Assembly (NCBI RefSeq): GCF_001741865.1
Contig: NZ_CP017147.1
Location: forward strand, 1,975,001 to 2,039,000
From: Bosea vaviloviae
GTDB taxonomy: Bacteria > Pseudomonadota > Alphaproteobacteria > Rhizobiales > Beijerinckiaceae
Direction of reading: 5' to 3'
Length of the DNA: 64,000 nucleotides
The notes beneath the pieces are model-generated. The model did not search any database, was not told where the DNA came from, and worked only from the letters and a program-made list of their open reading frames with translations. Position 1 is the stretch's first letter, and every line of letters starts with the position of its first letter. This document shows, piece by piece, positions 1 to 9,900 of the stretch. Position numbers and translations under genes: made by a program.

Positions 1-377
1 CCGGACACGTCGATGACGAGCACGACCGGCCAGCCCATCAATGCGGCGATGTCGGCGCTGGCGCCAGTGTGGCCCGCCTCGCCCGGCACGCCGTCGAACA
101 GGCCCATCGAGCCTTCCGCGATGACGATGTCGGCGTGGCCTGCCGCACCCTGCGCGATCTGGCGAAGCAATGCCCCGGGCATGGCGTAGGAATCGAGATT
201 GGCGCTGGGCGCTCCGGTCGCAGCGGCATGGAAGGCCGGATCGATATAGTCCGGTCCGCATTTCAGCCCGCGCACGATTAGCCCACGCCGCACCAGCGCG
301 CGCTGCAGGCCGAGCGTGATCGTGGTCTTGCCCGAGCCGGAGCGCGGCGCGGCGATGATCAGGCCACGCGCGGTCAT
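1..377 (-). CDS. cobB: Hydrogenobyrinic acid a,c-diamide synthase CobB, 5' part only
   Basis: Only the first ~125 codons are in the window; the gene runs off the left edge. CobB amidates the a and c side chains of hydrogenobyrinic acid using glutamine and ATP. The N-terminus reads [19 protein letters not shown], a P-loop (GSGSGKTT type) typical of the ATP-binding amidoligase half. It is followed by KCGPDYIDP and an EGSMGLFDG segment, both characteristic of CobB/CbiA. The ATG at 377 overlaps the cobM stop codon (ATGA), so translation is probably coupled. The glutamine amidotransferase half lies outside the window. Confidence 0.95.
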   Translation of the reverse strand, partial: MTARGLIIAAPRSGSGKTTITLGLQRALVRRGLIVRGLKCGPDYIDPAFHAAATGAPSANLDSYAMPGALLRQIAQGAAGHADIVIAEGSMGLFDGVPGEAGHTGASADIAALMGWPVVLVIDVS

Positions 378-1138
378 TGTCCCCCTCCCGGCCGGAAGCG
401 GCGGTCGTAGCCGGTCGAGTAGAGAGCACTCTCGCCGAAATCCTCTGCGCCCAAAGCCGGTCCGACCAGGATCAGCGCGGTGCGCTCCAGCCCCGAGGAA
501 CGGACCTGCTCGGCAATCGCAGCCAGCGTCCCGCGCAGCACGCGTTCATCGGGCCAGGACGCCCGGAAGACGACCGCGACCGGACACTCCGCGCCGTAGA
601 AGGGCGTGAGCTCCGCTACCACCTGATCGATGACATGGATCGAAAGATGGATCGCCAGCGTCGCGCCGGATGCCGCGAACGTCGCGAGTTTTTCCCGCTC
701 GGGCATAGCCGAGGCGCGGCCCGAGGTGCGGGTGAGAACCAGCGATTGCGCGACGCCCGGCAGCGTCAGTTCGCGCTTCAGGCTCGCGGCGGCAGCCGCG
801 AAGGCCGGCACGCCTGGCGTTACGCTATAGGGGATGGCGAGAGCATCGAGCCGGCGCATCTGCTCCCCGCAGGCGCTCCAGATCGAGAGGTCGCCCGAAT
901 GCAGCCGCGCCACATCCTGCCCGGCAAGGTGGGCGCCTTCCATCTCCGCGATGATGGCGTCGAGGTCGAGCGGGGCGGTGTCGATGATGCGGGCACCCTT
1001 CGGGCACCAGTCGAGCATTGCCTTGGGGATCAGCGAGCCGGCATAGAGGCAGACCGGGCAGGCTGCGATCAGGTCGCGTCCGCGCAGGGTGATGAGATCG
1101 GGCGCGCCGGGGCCGGCGCCGATGAAATGCACGCTCAT
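374..1138 (-). CDS. cobM: Precorrin-4 C11-methyltransferase CobM
   Basis: This 254-residue SAM-dependent corrin methyltransferase methylates C11 of precorrin-4 to give precorrin-5. The N-terminal [18 protein letters not shown] is the glycine-rich SAM-binding start of the family. Further on are GDLSIWSA and [15 protein letters not shown], both typical of CobM/CbiF. Length is normal. The ATG overlaps the cobE stop (ATGA) and its own stop overlaps the cobB start, so cobE-cobM-cobB is a tightly coupled unit. Precorrin-4 is the product of CobJ, encoded upstream in the same cluster. Confidence 0.96.
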   Translation of the reverse strand: MSVHFIGAGPGAPDLITLRGRDLIAACPVCLYAGSLIPKAMLDWCPKGARIIDTAPLDLDAIIAEMEGAHLAGQDVARLHSGDLSIWSACGEQMRRLDALAIPYSVTPGVPAFAAAAASLKRELTLPGVAQSLVLTRTSGRASAMPEREKLATFAASGATLAIHLSIHVIDQVVAELTPFYGAECPVAVVFRASWPDERVLRGTLAAIAEQVRSSGLERTALILVGPALGAEDFGESALYSTGYDRRFRPGGGQ

Positions 1139-1542
1139 GTGGCGCTCCTCGCCAGGGCGCAGGTGACGCGGGCAGTCGTGATGCGCGATTGCACCAGGAC
1201 GCCGCCGAGACCTGCGGCGGCGAGCGCGGCGGCCTCCGCCACCGAGCCGACGCCATAGAGCGAGGCGATCCGCGTGGAGCGTGTCGCACAGGCCGCCTCG
1301 AATCCTTTCAGCGCCTCATCGGGAATGGCGACGAGCTCGGCATTGCGGTCCTTCGCCAGCGCCAGCAGCCCCGGCTCGGCGCTGCGCGCGGCGAGTGTCG
1401 CGAAACGGGGTACGACCTCTCCGGCGAGCCCTGCAGTCGCCAGTGTCAGGTCGAGACAGGCGCGGATATCGCCCTCGCTCGTCCCGGCACGCAGGCCCAA
1501 CCCTGCGACGAGACGGCCGCTCAAGGCTTTTCGACCCGCCAT
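1135..1542 (-). CDS. cobE: Cobalamin biosynthesis protein CobE (CbiG C-terminal-like)
   Basis: The 135-residue product matches the CobE/CbiG C-terminal domain: a start near [12 protein letters not shown], a central [18 protein letters not shown], and the ending [15 protein letters not shown]. The exact reaction of CobE in the aerobic pathway is not settled in the family; it is needed for efficient corrin synthesis. The ATG at 1542 lies inside the 3' end of cobL (22 bp overlap), and the stop overlaps the cobM ATG. A longer open frame extends upstream but has cobL-shadow composition, so the short start is preferred. Confidence 0.85.
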   Translation of the reverse strand: MAGRKALSGRLVAGLGLRAGTSEGDIRACLDLTLATAGLAGEVVPRFATLAARSAEPGLLALAKDRNAELVAIPDEALKGFEAACATRSTRIASLYGVGSVAEAAALAAAGLGGVLVQSRITTARVTCALARSAT

Positions 1543-2789
1543 TGCGTCACCGGCATGGCCGGGCGCCAGCCATGCTTGCCGCCGACGGGCGCCAGCCGGT
1601 CGATCGAAACGCGCCGCAGCGAGCCGCCATGTTCGGCGTGCAGCGCAGCGAGTTTCGCCTCGCCCTCGATCGTCACGACATTGGCGACGAGGCGCCCACC
1701 CGGCTTCAGCGCGGCCCAGGCGGCCTCGAACAGGCCATCGACTGTCAGGCCGCCGCCGATGAACACGGCATCGGGCGCTTCGCGCCCGGCGAAGCCCGCA
1801 GGCGCCTCGCCGACGACCTCGACCGAGAGGCCGCCGAGTTCGATTTTGTTGCGTGCGATCCGGTGCGCGCGCTCGGGCCTGGCCTCGAAGGCGACGGCCT
1901 GGTTGCGGAGATGGCGCTGGCACCATTCGACCGCGATGGAGCCCGAGCCCGCGCCGACATCCCAGAGCAGCTCGCCGCCGCGGGGGGCGAGTGCCGACAG
2001 GGTGATCGCGCGGATCTCCGATTTGGTGATCTGCCCGTCATGGGCGAACCAGTCCTCGTCCAGCCCCGGTGCGAGCGGCAGGATGCGCGAGTCGCGTCCG
2101 GCCGCGACATCGACCGCGATGATGTTCAGCGGCACGATGTCGTCGAAGGCGAAGCTATCGGCGCGCGTCTCGCGCACGCGCTCCTGCGGCCCTCCGAGCG
2201 ATTCCATCACGGCAATGCGACTGCCGCCGAGGCCGCGCGCCGTCATCAGTTCGGCGACGGCGCGCGGGGTGGTCTCGTCCCAGGACAGGGCCAGGATACG
2301 CGCGCCCGGCTGGAGATGCGGCACGATGCGGTAGAGCGTGCGGCCATGCAGCGAGACCAGCGCGCACTCCTCCTGCGGCCAGCGCATCCTGGTGCAGGCC
2401 ATCGCGAAGGAGGAGATTTGCGGGATGATCCGCATTTCCTGCGCGGGAATCGCACGGCTCAAGCTATTGCCGATGCCGTAGTGGAACGGGTCGCTGGTCG
2501 CGAGAACGCAGACCTTGCGGCCGCGTTCGGCCAGGATCTGCGGCAGAGCGTTGCGGAAGGGCTGCGGCCAGGGGCGCAGCTCGCCCGGCACCGACCCGAC
2601 CAGCGCGATATGGCGCTCGCCGCCGAAGACGATCTCGGCCTCGTCGAGAGCGGACTTCGCCTCGGGGCCGAGACCGGCCCGGCCGTCCTCGCCAAGCCCG
2701 ATCAGCGCCAGCCAAGGCGAGGGCGCAGCCTCGCTGCCGCTCGACAGCCCATCGTTTTCAAGCGTAACTAGTGCCATGACCGTGCTCAT
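1521..2789 (-). CDS. cobL: Precorrin-6Y C5,15-methyltransferase (decarboxylating) CobL
   Basis: The 422-residue bifunctional enzyme adds methyl groups at C5 and C15 of precorrin-6B and removes the C12 acetate carboxyl. The N-terminal half has WLALIGLGEDGRAGL, a CbiE-type tetrapyrrole methylase. The C-terminal half is CbiT-like with the SAM motif LLWDVGAGSGSIAVEW. Two ATGs are possible, at 2789 and 2777. Both lie over the beginning of cobK on the other strand; the one at 2777 shares the tetranucleotide CATG with the cobK start. No strong ribosome site decides between them. Confidence 0.94.
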   Translation of the reverse strand: MSTVMALVTLENDGLSSGSEAAPSPWLALIGLGEDGRAGLGPEAKSALDEAEIVFGGERHIALVGSVPGELRPWPQPFRNALPQILAERGRKVCVLATSDPFHYGIGNSLSRAIPAQEMRIIPQISSFAMACTRMRWPQEECALVSLHGRTLYRIVPHLQPGARILALSWDETTPRAVAELMTARGLGGSRIAVMESLGGPQERVRETRADSFAFDDIVPLNIIAVDVAAGRDSRILPLAPGLDEDWFAHDGQITKSEIRAITLSALAPRGGELLWDVGAGSGSIAVEWCQRHLRNQAVAFEARPERAHRIARNKIELGGLSVEVVGEAPAGFAGREAPDAVFIGGGLTVDGLFEAAWAALKPGGRLVANVVTIEGEAKLAALHAEHGGSLRRVSIDRLAPVGGKHGWRPAMPVTQWRVEKP

Positions 2790-3540
2790 TCTTGGTGGAA
2801 CCAGTGAAGCGGCGGCGCTTGATCAGCATCTGGCTGAACAGGCCCCCGATATTCGCGCCATCATCTCCTTGGCCGGCCATACAGTCGACCCCCGCCCGTC
2901 GAACCTGCCGGTTCGGGTCGGAGGCTTCGGCGGCATCGAGGGCCTGCGGGCCTATCTGCGCGAGGAGGGCATCATCGCCGTCATCGATGCGACACATCCC
3001 TTTGCCGCGATCATGCCCTTCAACGCCGAGCACGCCTGCAAGGCCGAGGGCGTGCCGCTGCTCGCCATCCGCCGCAAGCCCTGGATACGGCGCCCTGGCG
3101 ATCGCTGGCGCTCCGTGCTCGATATGCAGGCCGCGGTCGAGGCGCTGGGGGACGAGCCGAAGCGCGTCTTCCTGACCGTCGGCCGCCTTGAACTCCCGGT
3201 TTTCGCCGACGCGCCGCGTCATCGCTATCTGGTTCGCGTCATCGAGCCGATCGGAGACCGCCTGCCGCTGCACGACGTCACCGTGATCCAGCAGCGCGGA
3301 CCCTTCCATGCCGATGACGAAGAGGATCTGATGCGCCGCGAAGGCGTCGAGATTCTCGTCACCAAGAATTCGGGCGGTGACGCCACGGCCGGCAAGCTCG
3401 TCGCCGCGCGCCAGCTCGGCTTGCCGGTGATCATGGTCGAGCGGCCGCCGAAGCCCGATGTCGAGGCTGTCGAGCATATCGATCAGGTCCTGCCCTGGCT
3501 GGTGGCGCAGGGGCTCTTCGTCACGGAACGCGGCGTATAG
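2776..3540 (+). CDS. cobK: Precorrin-6A reductase CobK
   Basis: This 254-residue NADPH-dependent enzyme reduces precorrin-6A to precorrin-6B, the substrate of CobL. The N-terminus MTVLILGGTSEAAALDQ is the family hallmark, followed by DATHPFAA and a C-terminal TKNSGGDATAGKL segment near the substrate site. It is the only plus-strand gene inside the minus-strand cob run. Its ATG overlaps the cobL start region head to head, and its last 58 bp overlap the 3' end of cobJ tail to tail. Its promoter must therefore lie within the cobL coding sequence, or it is read from a distant plus-strand transcript. Confidence 0.95.
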   Translation: MTVLILGGTSEAAALDQHLAEQAPDIRAIISLAGHTVDPRPSNLPVRVGGFGGIEGLRAYLREEGIIAVIDATHPFAAIMPFNAEHACKAEGVPLLAIRRKPWIRRPGDRWRSVLDMQAAVEALGDEPKRVFLTVGRLELPVFADAPRHRYLVRVIEPIGDRLPLHDVTVIQQRGPFHADDEEDLMRREGVEILVTKNSGGDATAGKLVAARQLGLPVIMVERPPKPDVEAVEHIDQVLPWLVAQGLFVTERGV

Positions 3541-4292
3541 ACGATCGCGGCCTGGCCCGGCCGCTCGATCAACCGCGTCGAGGACGCGCCGATCATCACC
3601 AGGGTGGCCATGTCGGCCGAAGCCGCAGCCGCGACAGCTTGCGATAGCGGCAGCACGCGCAGATTCTCATCCGGCCGCCCGACGGCGCGGGCGAAGATCA
3701 CCGGCGTCTCCGCCGGGCGGTGTTGTGCCGCCAGCTCGAGCGCGGCGCCGAGCTGCCAGGGCCGCGCCTTCGAGATCGGGTTGTAGAGCGCGATCACGAA
3801 ATCGGCGGCCAGCGCGGCCTCTAACCGCATCGTGACGACCTCCCAGGGCTTGAGATTGTCCGAGAGCGAGATCGCGCAGAAATCGCCGCCGAGCGGCGCA
3901 CCGACCTTGGCCGCAGCCGCCAGCATCGCCGTGATGCCGGGCTCGACCGTGATCGTCAGCGCCCGCCAGGCCGGATCGCCCGCCTCCAGCGCCTCGAACA
4001 CGGCCGCCGCCATCGCGAAGACGCCGGGATCGCCGCCCGAAACGACAGCGACGGTCCGCCCTTCAGCCGCCAGCCGCAAGGCATGCTCGGCGCGCGCGAT
4101 CTCGACGCGGTTGTCGGAGCCGTGCTTGGTCTGGCCGGCGCGCGCCGGAATCCGGTCGAGATAGGGCCCGTAGCCGACGAGGTCGCTGGCTGCATCGAGC
4201 GCGGCTTGTGCGGCCGGCGTCAGCCAATGCGCCTCGCCGGGGCCCAAGCCTACGATGGTGAGCGAGCCTACGATGGTGAGCGAGCCGCTCAC
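3483..4292 (-). CDS. cobJ: Precorrin-3B C17-methyltransferase CobJ (ring contraction)
   Basis: CobJ methylates C17 of precorrin-3B and drives ring contraction to precorrin-4. The 269-residue product has the family motifs LTIVGLGPGEAHWLTPAA, VVSGGDPGVFAMAAA and FVIALYNPISKARPWQL. The start is GTG at 4292, overlapping the cobI stop (GTGA). The first codons carry an 18 bp perfect tandem duplication (4249-4284) that doubles GSLTIV, so the protein begins MSGSLTIVGSLTIVGLG. A shorter original N-terminus would begin at the second copy. The 3' end overlaps cobK by 58 bp on the opposite strand. Confidence 0.95.
   Translation of the reverse strand: MSGSLTIVGSLTIVGLGPGEAHWLTPAAQAALDAASDLVGYGPYLDRIPARAGQTKHGSDNRVEIARAEHALRLAAEGRTVAVVSGGDPGVFAMAAAVFEALEAGDPAWRALTITVEPGITAMLAAAAKVGAPLGGDFCAISLSDNLKPWEVVTMRLEAALAADFVIALYNPISKARPWQLGAALELAAQHRPAETPVIFARAVGRPDENLRVLPLSQAVAAAASADMATLVMIGASSTRLIERPGQAAIVYTPRSVTKSPCATSQGRT
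4249..4284. repeat. 2 x 18 bp tandem duplication at the cobJ 5' end
   Basis: Two identical copies of CCTACGATGGTGAGCGAG stand head to tail. On the minus strand each encodes GSLTIV. Perfect identity of the copies suggests a recent slippage or unequal-exchange event. The frame is kept because the unit is a multiple of three. Confidence 0.95.
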
Positions 4293-5047
4293 AGCCGCCG
4301 TCCTTCGCCCGGCACCAGCACCATCGAGAAATAGGGCGCCTCGTCATCGGGTTTGTCGCCGAGCTTCAGCACGACCTGCTCGGCCATGGTGGCGCGCTCG
4401 ACATAGATCGCGCGGTGGATCAGCCCCGCCGTCCTCAGGGCGCGGCGCACTTTCGGCAGGTTGCGGCCGAGCTTCATGATCACGGCCGCGTCGGTGTCGA
4501 CCAGCCGGCGCGTCAATTCCGCTTCCGAGAGCGTGCCCGGCAGCACGGTCATGATGTCGTCGCCCCAGGTGATCGGCGCTCCGGCCCGGGTCCAGGCTCC
4601 GGCCATGCCGGTGACGCCCGGCACCACCTCGGTCGGGAAGCGATGGGCGAGGCGCCGCCACAGATGCATGAATGAGCCGTAGAAGAACGGGTCGCCGTCG
4701 CAGAGCACGGCGACGCTTCGCCCTGCTTCCATCTCCGCCGCGAGCTGGGCGGCGGCTTCCTCGTAGAAGGTCGCGATCGGCTCGTCATAGCCGACCTCGC
4801 CGACATGGGCCTCGGTCGTCACGGGGAAGGCGAGCTCGATCTCACGCGCCGCATTGGGCGGGACGATCGCGTCGGCCGTGACGCGGGCATTGCCGCGCCG
4901 GCCGCGCTTGCAGAAATGCACCAGCCGGTCCGCACTGAGAATGATGTCGCGGGCGCGCAGGGTCATGTAATCCGGGTCGCCGGGGCCGAGGCCGACGCCG
5001 AACAGCAGAGTCTTTCCAGCAGCAGAATTGGCCGGTTCTGAGGTCAC
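4289..5047 (-). CDS. cobI: Precorrin-2 C20-methyltransferase CobI
   Basis: CobI adds the C20 methyl group to precorrin-2, giving precorrin-3A for CobG. The 252-residue product has LLFGVGLGPGDPDYMTLRA, then VAVLCDGDPFFYGSFMHL and TEVVPGVTGMAGAW, all typical of the family. The start chosen is GTG at 5047, four bases after the cobH stop and preceded by an AAGGAA ribosome site. This gives the usual family length; a longer ATG start would run 44 codons back into cobH. The stop overlaps the cobJ GTG. Confidence 0.94.
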   Translation of the reverse strand: MTSEPANSAAGKTLLFGVGLGPGDPDYMTLRARDIILSADRLVHFCKRGRRGNARVTADAIVPPNAAREIELAFPVTTEAHVGEVGYDEPIATFYEEAAAQLAAEMEAGRSVAVLCDGDPFFYGSFMHLWRRLAHRFPTEVVPGVTGMAGAWTRAGAPITWGDDIMTVLPGTLSEAELTRRLVDTDAAVIMKLGRNLPKVRRALRTAGLIHRAIYVERATMAEQVVLKLGDKPDDEAPYFSMVLVPGEGRRL

Positions 5048-5051
5048 CGGC

Positions 5052-5684
5052 TCATTCCTTTTCTTGCGCCAGCGCGTTGACGGCGGCTGCCGCCATCGCC
5101 GAGCCGCCGCGCCGTCCGTGCACGACGAGGAAGGGCACGCGGCCATCTCCGGCCAAGGCCTGCTTCGATTCCGCCGCACCGACGAAGCCGACCGGAATGC
5201 CGATCACGGCGGCAGGCTGGGGCGCGCCGGCATCGAGCATCTCCAGCAGCCGGAACAGCGAGGTCGGCGCATTGCCGATCACCACCAGCGCTCCGGCAAG
5301 CTGTGGCCGCCACAATTCCATTGCAGCGGCGGAGCGCGTCGTGCCGAGTTCCGCGGCGAGGCCGGGCGTGCGCGGATCGTCGAGTGTGCAGACCACCTCG
5401 TTTCGCGCCGGCAGGCGGGCCCGTGTCACACCATTGGCGACCATCTTGGCGTCGCAGAGAATCGGTGCGCCGGCCCGCATGGCAGCCTCGGCCGCGCTCG
5501 TGAAGCCCTCGGACATCTCGATGTCGTCAGGCAAGTCGGTCATGCCGCAGGCGTGGATCATCCGCACCACGACGCGCGCGGCGGAGCCGGAAAAGCGCGA
5601 GAGATCGGCCTCGGCCCGGATGATCGCGAAGGAGCGCTCATAGATCGCGGCTCCGTCCTGGATATAGTTGTAACGCGTGCTCAA
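5052..5684 (-). CDS. cobH: Precorrin-8X methylmutase CobH
   Basis: CobH moves the C11 methyl to C12 and turns precorrin-8X into hydrogenobyrinic acid. The 210-residue product has YIQDGAAIYERSFAIIRAE at the N-terminus and the RMIHACGMTDL segment with the catalytic histidine. It also carries GNAPTSLFRLLE and the IGIPVGFVGAAESK substrate loop. The start is TTG at 5684, only three bases after the cobG stop, with a weak AGGA upstream. Position in the order cobG-H-I-J is as expected for the aerobic pathway. Confidence 0.95.
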   Translation of the reverse strand: MSTRYNYIQDGAAIYERSFAIIRAEADLSRFSGSAARVVVRMIHACGMTDLPDDIEMSEGFTSAAEAAMRAGAPILCDAKMVANGVTRARLPARNEVVCTLDDPRTPGLAAELGTTRSAAAMELWRPQLAGALVVIGNAPTSLFRLLEMLDAGAPQPAAVIGIPVGFVGAAESKQALAGDGRVPFLVVHGRRGGSAMAAAAVNALAQEKE

Positions 5685-5687
5685 ACT

Positions 5688-6977
5688 CTAATGTCCTGAA
5701 GCCGCCGCACTCAGGCGGGCGAAAAGATCCTGTCCTGGCTGCAGACGCCGCAGGATGTCGCAAAGGTCAAGCGTCGCGACAGGCTGATCGTGCGTCGTGC
5801 CGTGGAGAACCACGTCGTAGCGCCCCTCCCGGCCGACCAAAGTGAGGTCGGCGCCACCCGGATGGGCGCAGGATTTGGCACAGCCCGAGACATGCAGGCT
5901 CAGGCCCCGGGCCAAGAGCGGCGCGGCAGCTTCGGCGAGCCGCGCGGCATCGCTCATGGCCTCGGTTTCGGCGCGCAGGCAGGCCGGTTTGCCGGCGCAG
6001 GCCTGGACCCAGAGGCGTGGATCCTCGTCATGCGTGATCAGGCCTAGGCCACCGGCCTCGCCGAGCCAGGCCTGCGCCGAGGCTTCGCTCAGGCCGAGGC
6101 AGGCAAGCCCGCGCCAGGGCGAGAGGCGTAAAGCGCGCGTGCCTTGCGCCTCGGCGGCGTGGCCGAGGGCTTTCAGCGTGGCAGCGTCGCAGCGGCCGAA
6201 GGGCAGGCCGGCGATGGCGGCGAAGCGGCCAGTGCCGAGCGCGAACAGGCCGGCACGGCGGGAGGCATGGCGAGGTGGTGGTGCATCGGTTTCGGGCAGG
6301 TCGCAGAGAGCGGCGAGCGCCTCGGGCGACAGATCGCGCAGGCGGCGGATCGTCTCGCGCGCCTGGGCGTGATGCCCGGCGAAGCGACGCAGGATCGTCT
6401 CGACGGCCTCGACCGTATCCGCAACGGCGATCGGCCCGCGCCATGAACCGTCCGGCAGGCCGATCATGATGCGGTCGGCCGCGATCGCCAGGAGGCGCAG
6501 ATCGCAGGCGAAACCGTCGAGCGAGAGCGTGCCTCCGCCATCGACGATGATCAGGAGTTTCGCCGGAAGCCCGGCTACGAGCCGCCCGCGCGCTTCGATC
6601 GCTTCTGCCAGCGCGGCGGCGTCGATCATCTCGCCGTCTCCCGCCAATGGCGAGATCAGCGTCAGGCGCTGCGGACCGTCGCCGTCATGCTCGTCGACAA
6701 GGCGTTCGCCCAGCAGCACTGCTACCAGCGCCGGATGGCTCTGAGCCGTCAACCCGCGCAGCTGCATGTTGCCGCGCGCGGAAATCTCGATCAGCCCGTT
6801 GCCATGCTCGCGCGCCAGGGTGGCGATGCGGATGAGCTGCGTGGGCGTCAGAACGGCTCCGGGCGGATGCAGCCGCACCAGCCAGCCATCACCGGTCTCC
6901 ATCGGCTTCAACGTGCTCGGGCACCAGCCGCGCCGCAGCGTTGCCGGGGGCGCGCGTCCGTGCGGAAGCGCGCTCAT
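5688..6977 (-). CDS. cobG: Precorrin-3B synthase CobG (oxygen-dependent)
   Basis: CobG is the oxygen-dependent monooxygenase that makes precorrin-3B; its presence marks the aerobic route. The 429-residue product resembles nitrite/sulfite reductases. The N-terminal RRGWCPSTLKPMETGDGW is followed by RGNMQLRGL. The Fe-S cluster cysteines lie near the C-terminus in CAGKPACLRAE and HVSGCAKSCAHPGGAD. The ATG at 6977 overlaps the cobN stop (ATGA). An in-frame extension upstream overlaps cobN in another frame and was not used. Confidence 0.94.
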   Translation of the reverse strand: MSALPHGRAPPATLRRGWCPSTLKPMETGDGWLVRLHPPGAVLTPTQLIRIATLAREHGNGLIEISARGNMQLRGLTAQSHPALVAVLLGERLVDEHDGDGPQRLTLISPLAGDGEMIDAAALAEAIEARGRLVAGLPAKLLIIVDGGGTLSLDGFACDLRLLAIAADRIMIGLPDGSWRGPIAVADTVEAVETILRRFAGHHAQARETIRRLRDLSPEALAALCDLPETDAPPPRHASRRAGLFALGTGRFAAIAGLPFGRCDAATLKALGHAAEAQGTRALRLSPWRGLACLGLSEASAQAWLGEAGGLGLITHDEDPRLWVQACAGKPACLRAETEAMSDAARLAEAAAPLLARGLSLHVSGCAKSCAHPGGADLTLVGREGRYDVVLHGTTHDQPVATLDLCDILRRLQPGQDLFARLSAAASGH

Positions 6978-9900
6978 TCCGCGGCCCGTGCGAGAAAAGC
7001 CGCGACCGAATTGCGCCGGCTCGTCCACAGGCCGCGCCGCTCGGCTTCGGCCAGTCGATCGCGGATCGCGTTTGCTGCGGGAGCATTCGCCGCTTCCAGT
7101 GCGCTCCAGATCGCCGGATCGGCGCAATAGGCCTGGAAGACGGCGTCGAACAGCCCATCCGCGACCGCATCCGTGCTCGCCGCGAAAACGAAAAGCGTAT
7201 CGACGGCCTCGGCCAGTTCCGCCGCACCGCGCCAGCCATGGGCGAGCTGGGCCGCGATCCAGCGCGGATGCGTCAAGCGGCCATGGACGATGCGGGCGAT
7301 ATCCTCCGTCAGCGTGCGCGCCTTCGGTGCCTCGGGGTTTGAGGAGTCGAGGCTGTAGAGCGCGGGATTGGCGCCGAGTGATGTGGCCGCTGCCGCAAGC
7401 CCGCCGATGACGTCCGCTGCGCTCGAGGCTTCCAGGATGTCGCGCCCGGCCGTGTCGCTGACATGGATGAAGGCCTGCGCCGCCCTGATGCGTTGCGCGA
7501 AACCCGCATCGGCCGTCGCTGCGCCCTCCGCTCCGCCATAGGCATGGCTGGAGGCGGCGAGATAGGCCTCGGCCAGTTCGCCGCGCGTCGTCCAGTCGCC
7601 GTCGAGGGCGCGGTCGGCCATCGCCGCGCCATAGCGGCCGGGCGCCGCTCCGAAGATGCGCGCCCCGGCCTCGCCGCGGCGCTGTGCGGCGGCGGGCTCG
7701 TTCCAATCGTCGGGCTCGTCGAGGGCCGCAACCGCGCGGGCGGCCGCATCGAGCAGGGCGATCTGGCCGGGAAACGTGTCGCGGAAGGCGCCGGAGATGC
7801 GGATCGTCACATCGAGGCGCGGATGCGTCAGCTTCGGCTGCGGCGTGATCGAGAAGCCCGTCACCCGCGTCGAGGCATGGTCCCAGAGCGGCTCGACGCC
7901 CATCAGGGCGAGCGCATGCGCGATATCCTCACCGCCCGAGCGCAGGGTCGGCGAGGCCCAGAGATCCATCACGATCCGGCGCGGATACTCGCCATGCTCC
8001 TGCAGATGGCGCGCGATCACGGCTTGAGCGGCGAGGCTGCCCAGCCTTGCCGCAGCGCGTGTCGGGATCGCGCGCGGGTCCAGCGTCGAGAGGTTGCGCC
8101 CGGTCGGCAGCACATCGGGCCGGCCGCGATGCGGCGAGCCGGCGGGGCCGGGCGGCACGAAGCGGGCATCGAGCGCGCGCAGCAGATTTGTCCGCTCGGC
8201 CTCGGAGGAGGCAGGGTCGTGCGCCGCTTGCCCGAAAATATGCAGGCCGTCGCGGAAGGGCAGTTCGGAGATGTCGCAGAGTTGCGCGTCTAGTCGCGTC
8301 AGGGCCTCGCTCATCTCCATGGCGGGCGTGACACCGCAGGCCTGGCTGAGCCCGCTGGCTTCTGCCCGCTCGCGGATCTCGCGGGCGACGATTCCCGCCC
8401 GTCGCGGATCCATCACTTGCGCCTGCGAGAACTCCTCGACGAGATCGCGCAGCAGCGCCACCTCACCGCCGGCCCCGGTCTCGGCTAGTTCCGGCGGGAG
8501 ATGGCCGAGCGTGATCGCCGACAGCCGGCGCTTGGCGGGCGCTGCTTCGCCGGGATCATCGACCACATAAGGATAGATCACCGGCAGGCCCTGGGTGATC
8601 AGGCGCGGCCAGCAGGAGGGCGAGAGCGCGACCGTCTTGCCCGGCAGCCACTCCATGGTGCCATGCGTGCCGAGATGGATCAGCGCGTCGATGCGCAGGG
8701 TCTCGCGCAAGCCGAGATAGAAGGCGAGATAGGCATGGCCGGGCGGGGCGTCCGGATCGTGATAGCGCGCCTTGCGGTCGGGCGTGGCATCGCGCCGTGG
8801 CTGCAATGCGATGGTGAGCTTGCCGTGGGAGACGGCGCGGAAGCGGAAGGCGTCGCCGTCGGGACTAGGCTCGCCATGGGCAGCGAGAAGCGCGTCGCGG
8901 GCCGCCGCGGGAATGCCGTCGAGCCAGGCGCGATAGGCCGGGAGCGGGACGGTGAAGTCGGCGGGGCCGGTGGTGAGCGCTGCCATGAGCGCGGACGCAT
9001 CCTCGCCGTGACAGGTGGCGACATCGTACCCCGCCCCCGCCAGCAGCTCCGAGATCGCAGCCACGCTCGCCGGCGTATCCAGCCCGACCGCGAATCCGGC
9101 CCGGCCGCCGCGTGCGGGATAGTCCGACATCACCAGCGCGAGCCTGCGTTCGGCGACTGGCTTGGCGGCGAGCGCGATCCAGCCGGCGGCGAGATCGGCC
9201 AGCGCCGCGATGCCTTCGGGATCGGGCAGGAGGCGGCGGATGACGAGGCCGGTCGCGGCATCCGTCACATCCGCCTTGAACGCGACGGGGATGGTTCCGA
9301 GCCTGCCGTCGAATTCGGGCAGCGCCACCTGCATGGCGAGATCGACGGCCGACAAACCGCGCGGCGAGGCATTCCAGGCCTCGCGCGCGCTGCCGACGGG
9401 TACGGCCTGCAGCACCGGGCAATCGGCGGTGTCGAGCACGAAATCGCCGCCCTCGCGAGCCGAGAAGGCGGTGGTGGTGACGATCAGCGCGGGTTTGCGC
9501 AGGGCGATCAGCGCCGCGAGCTCTGCCGTGACGGCGGGGTCCTTCAGGCTGGTCAGCGCCAGGATCAGCGGGGCGTGGCCGCGCGCGGCGAGAGCAGCGG
9601 AGATAGCCTCGGCCATGGCGGTGTCGCCGGCGCTGACGACGGAGCGATAGACCAGGATGGGGACGAGCGAGGTATCGGTGGGGAGGGCGGCGAGCGCCTC
9701 GCGCCAAGGGACGGGAGTTGCGCCCGCGCCGAGCGCAAAGAGCGAGGGGAGCGGAAGAGGTGCGAACTCGCAAGCATCTCGCCTTCCCTCATCCGCCTGC
9801 CGGCACCTTCTCCCCATCAAAGTCGGCTGTTGCCGACTTTGACACTCAGGGTTGCCCATCTCGGGCAAGCCCGAGATGGGAGGGGAGAAGGGCGAAGCTG

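Noticed and set aside
5688..7706. CobG with an extra 240-residue N-terminus
   Set aside because: The extra part is the out-of-frame translation of cobN; ATG 6977 gives the normal start and an ATGA overlap.
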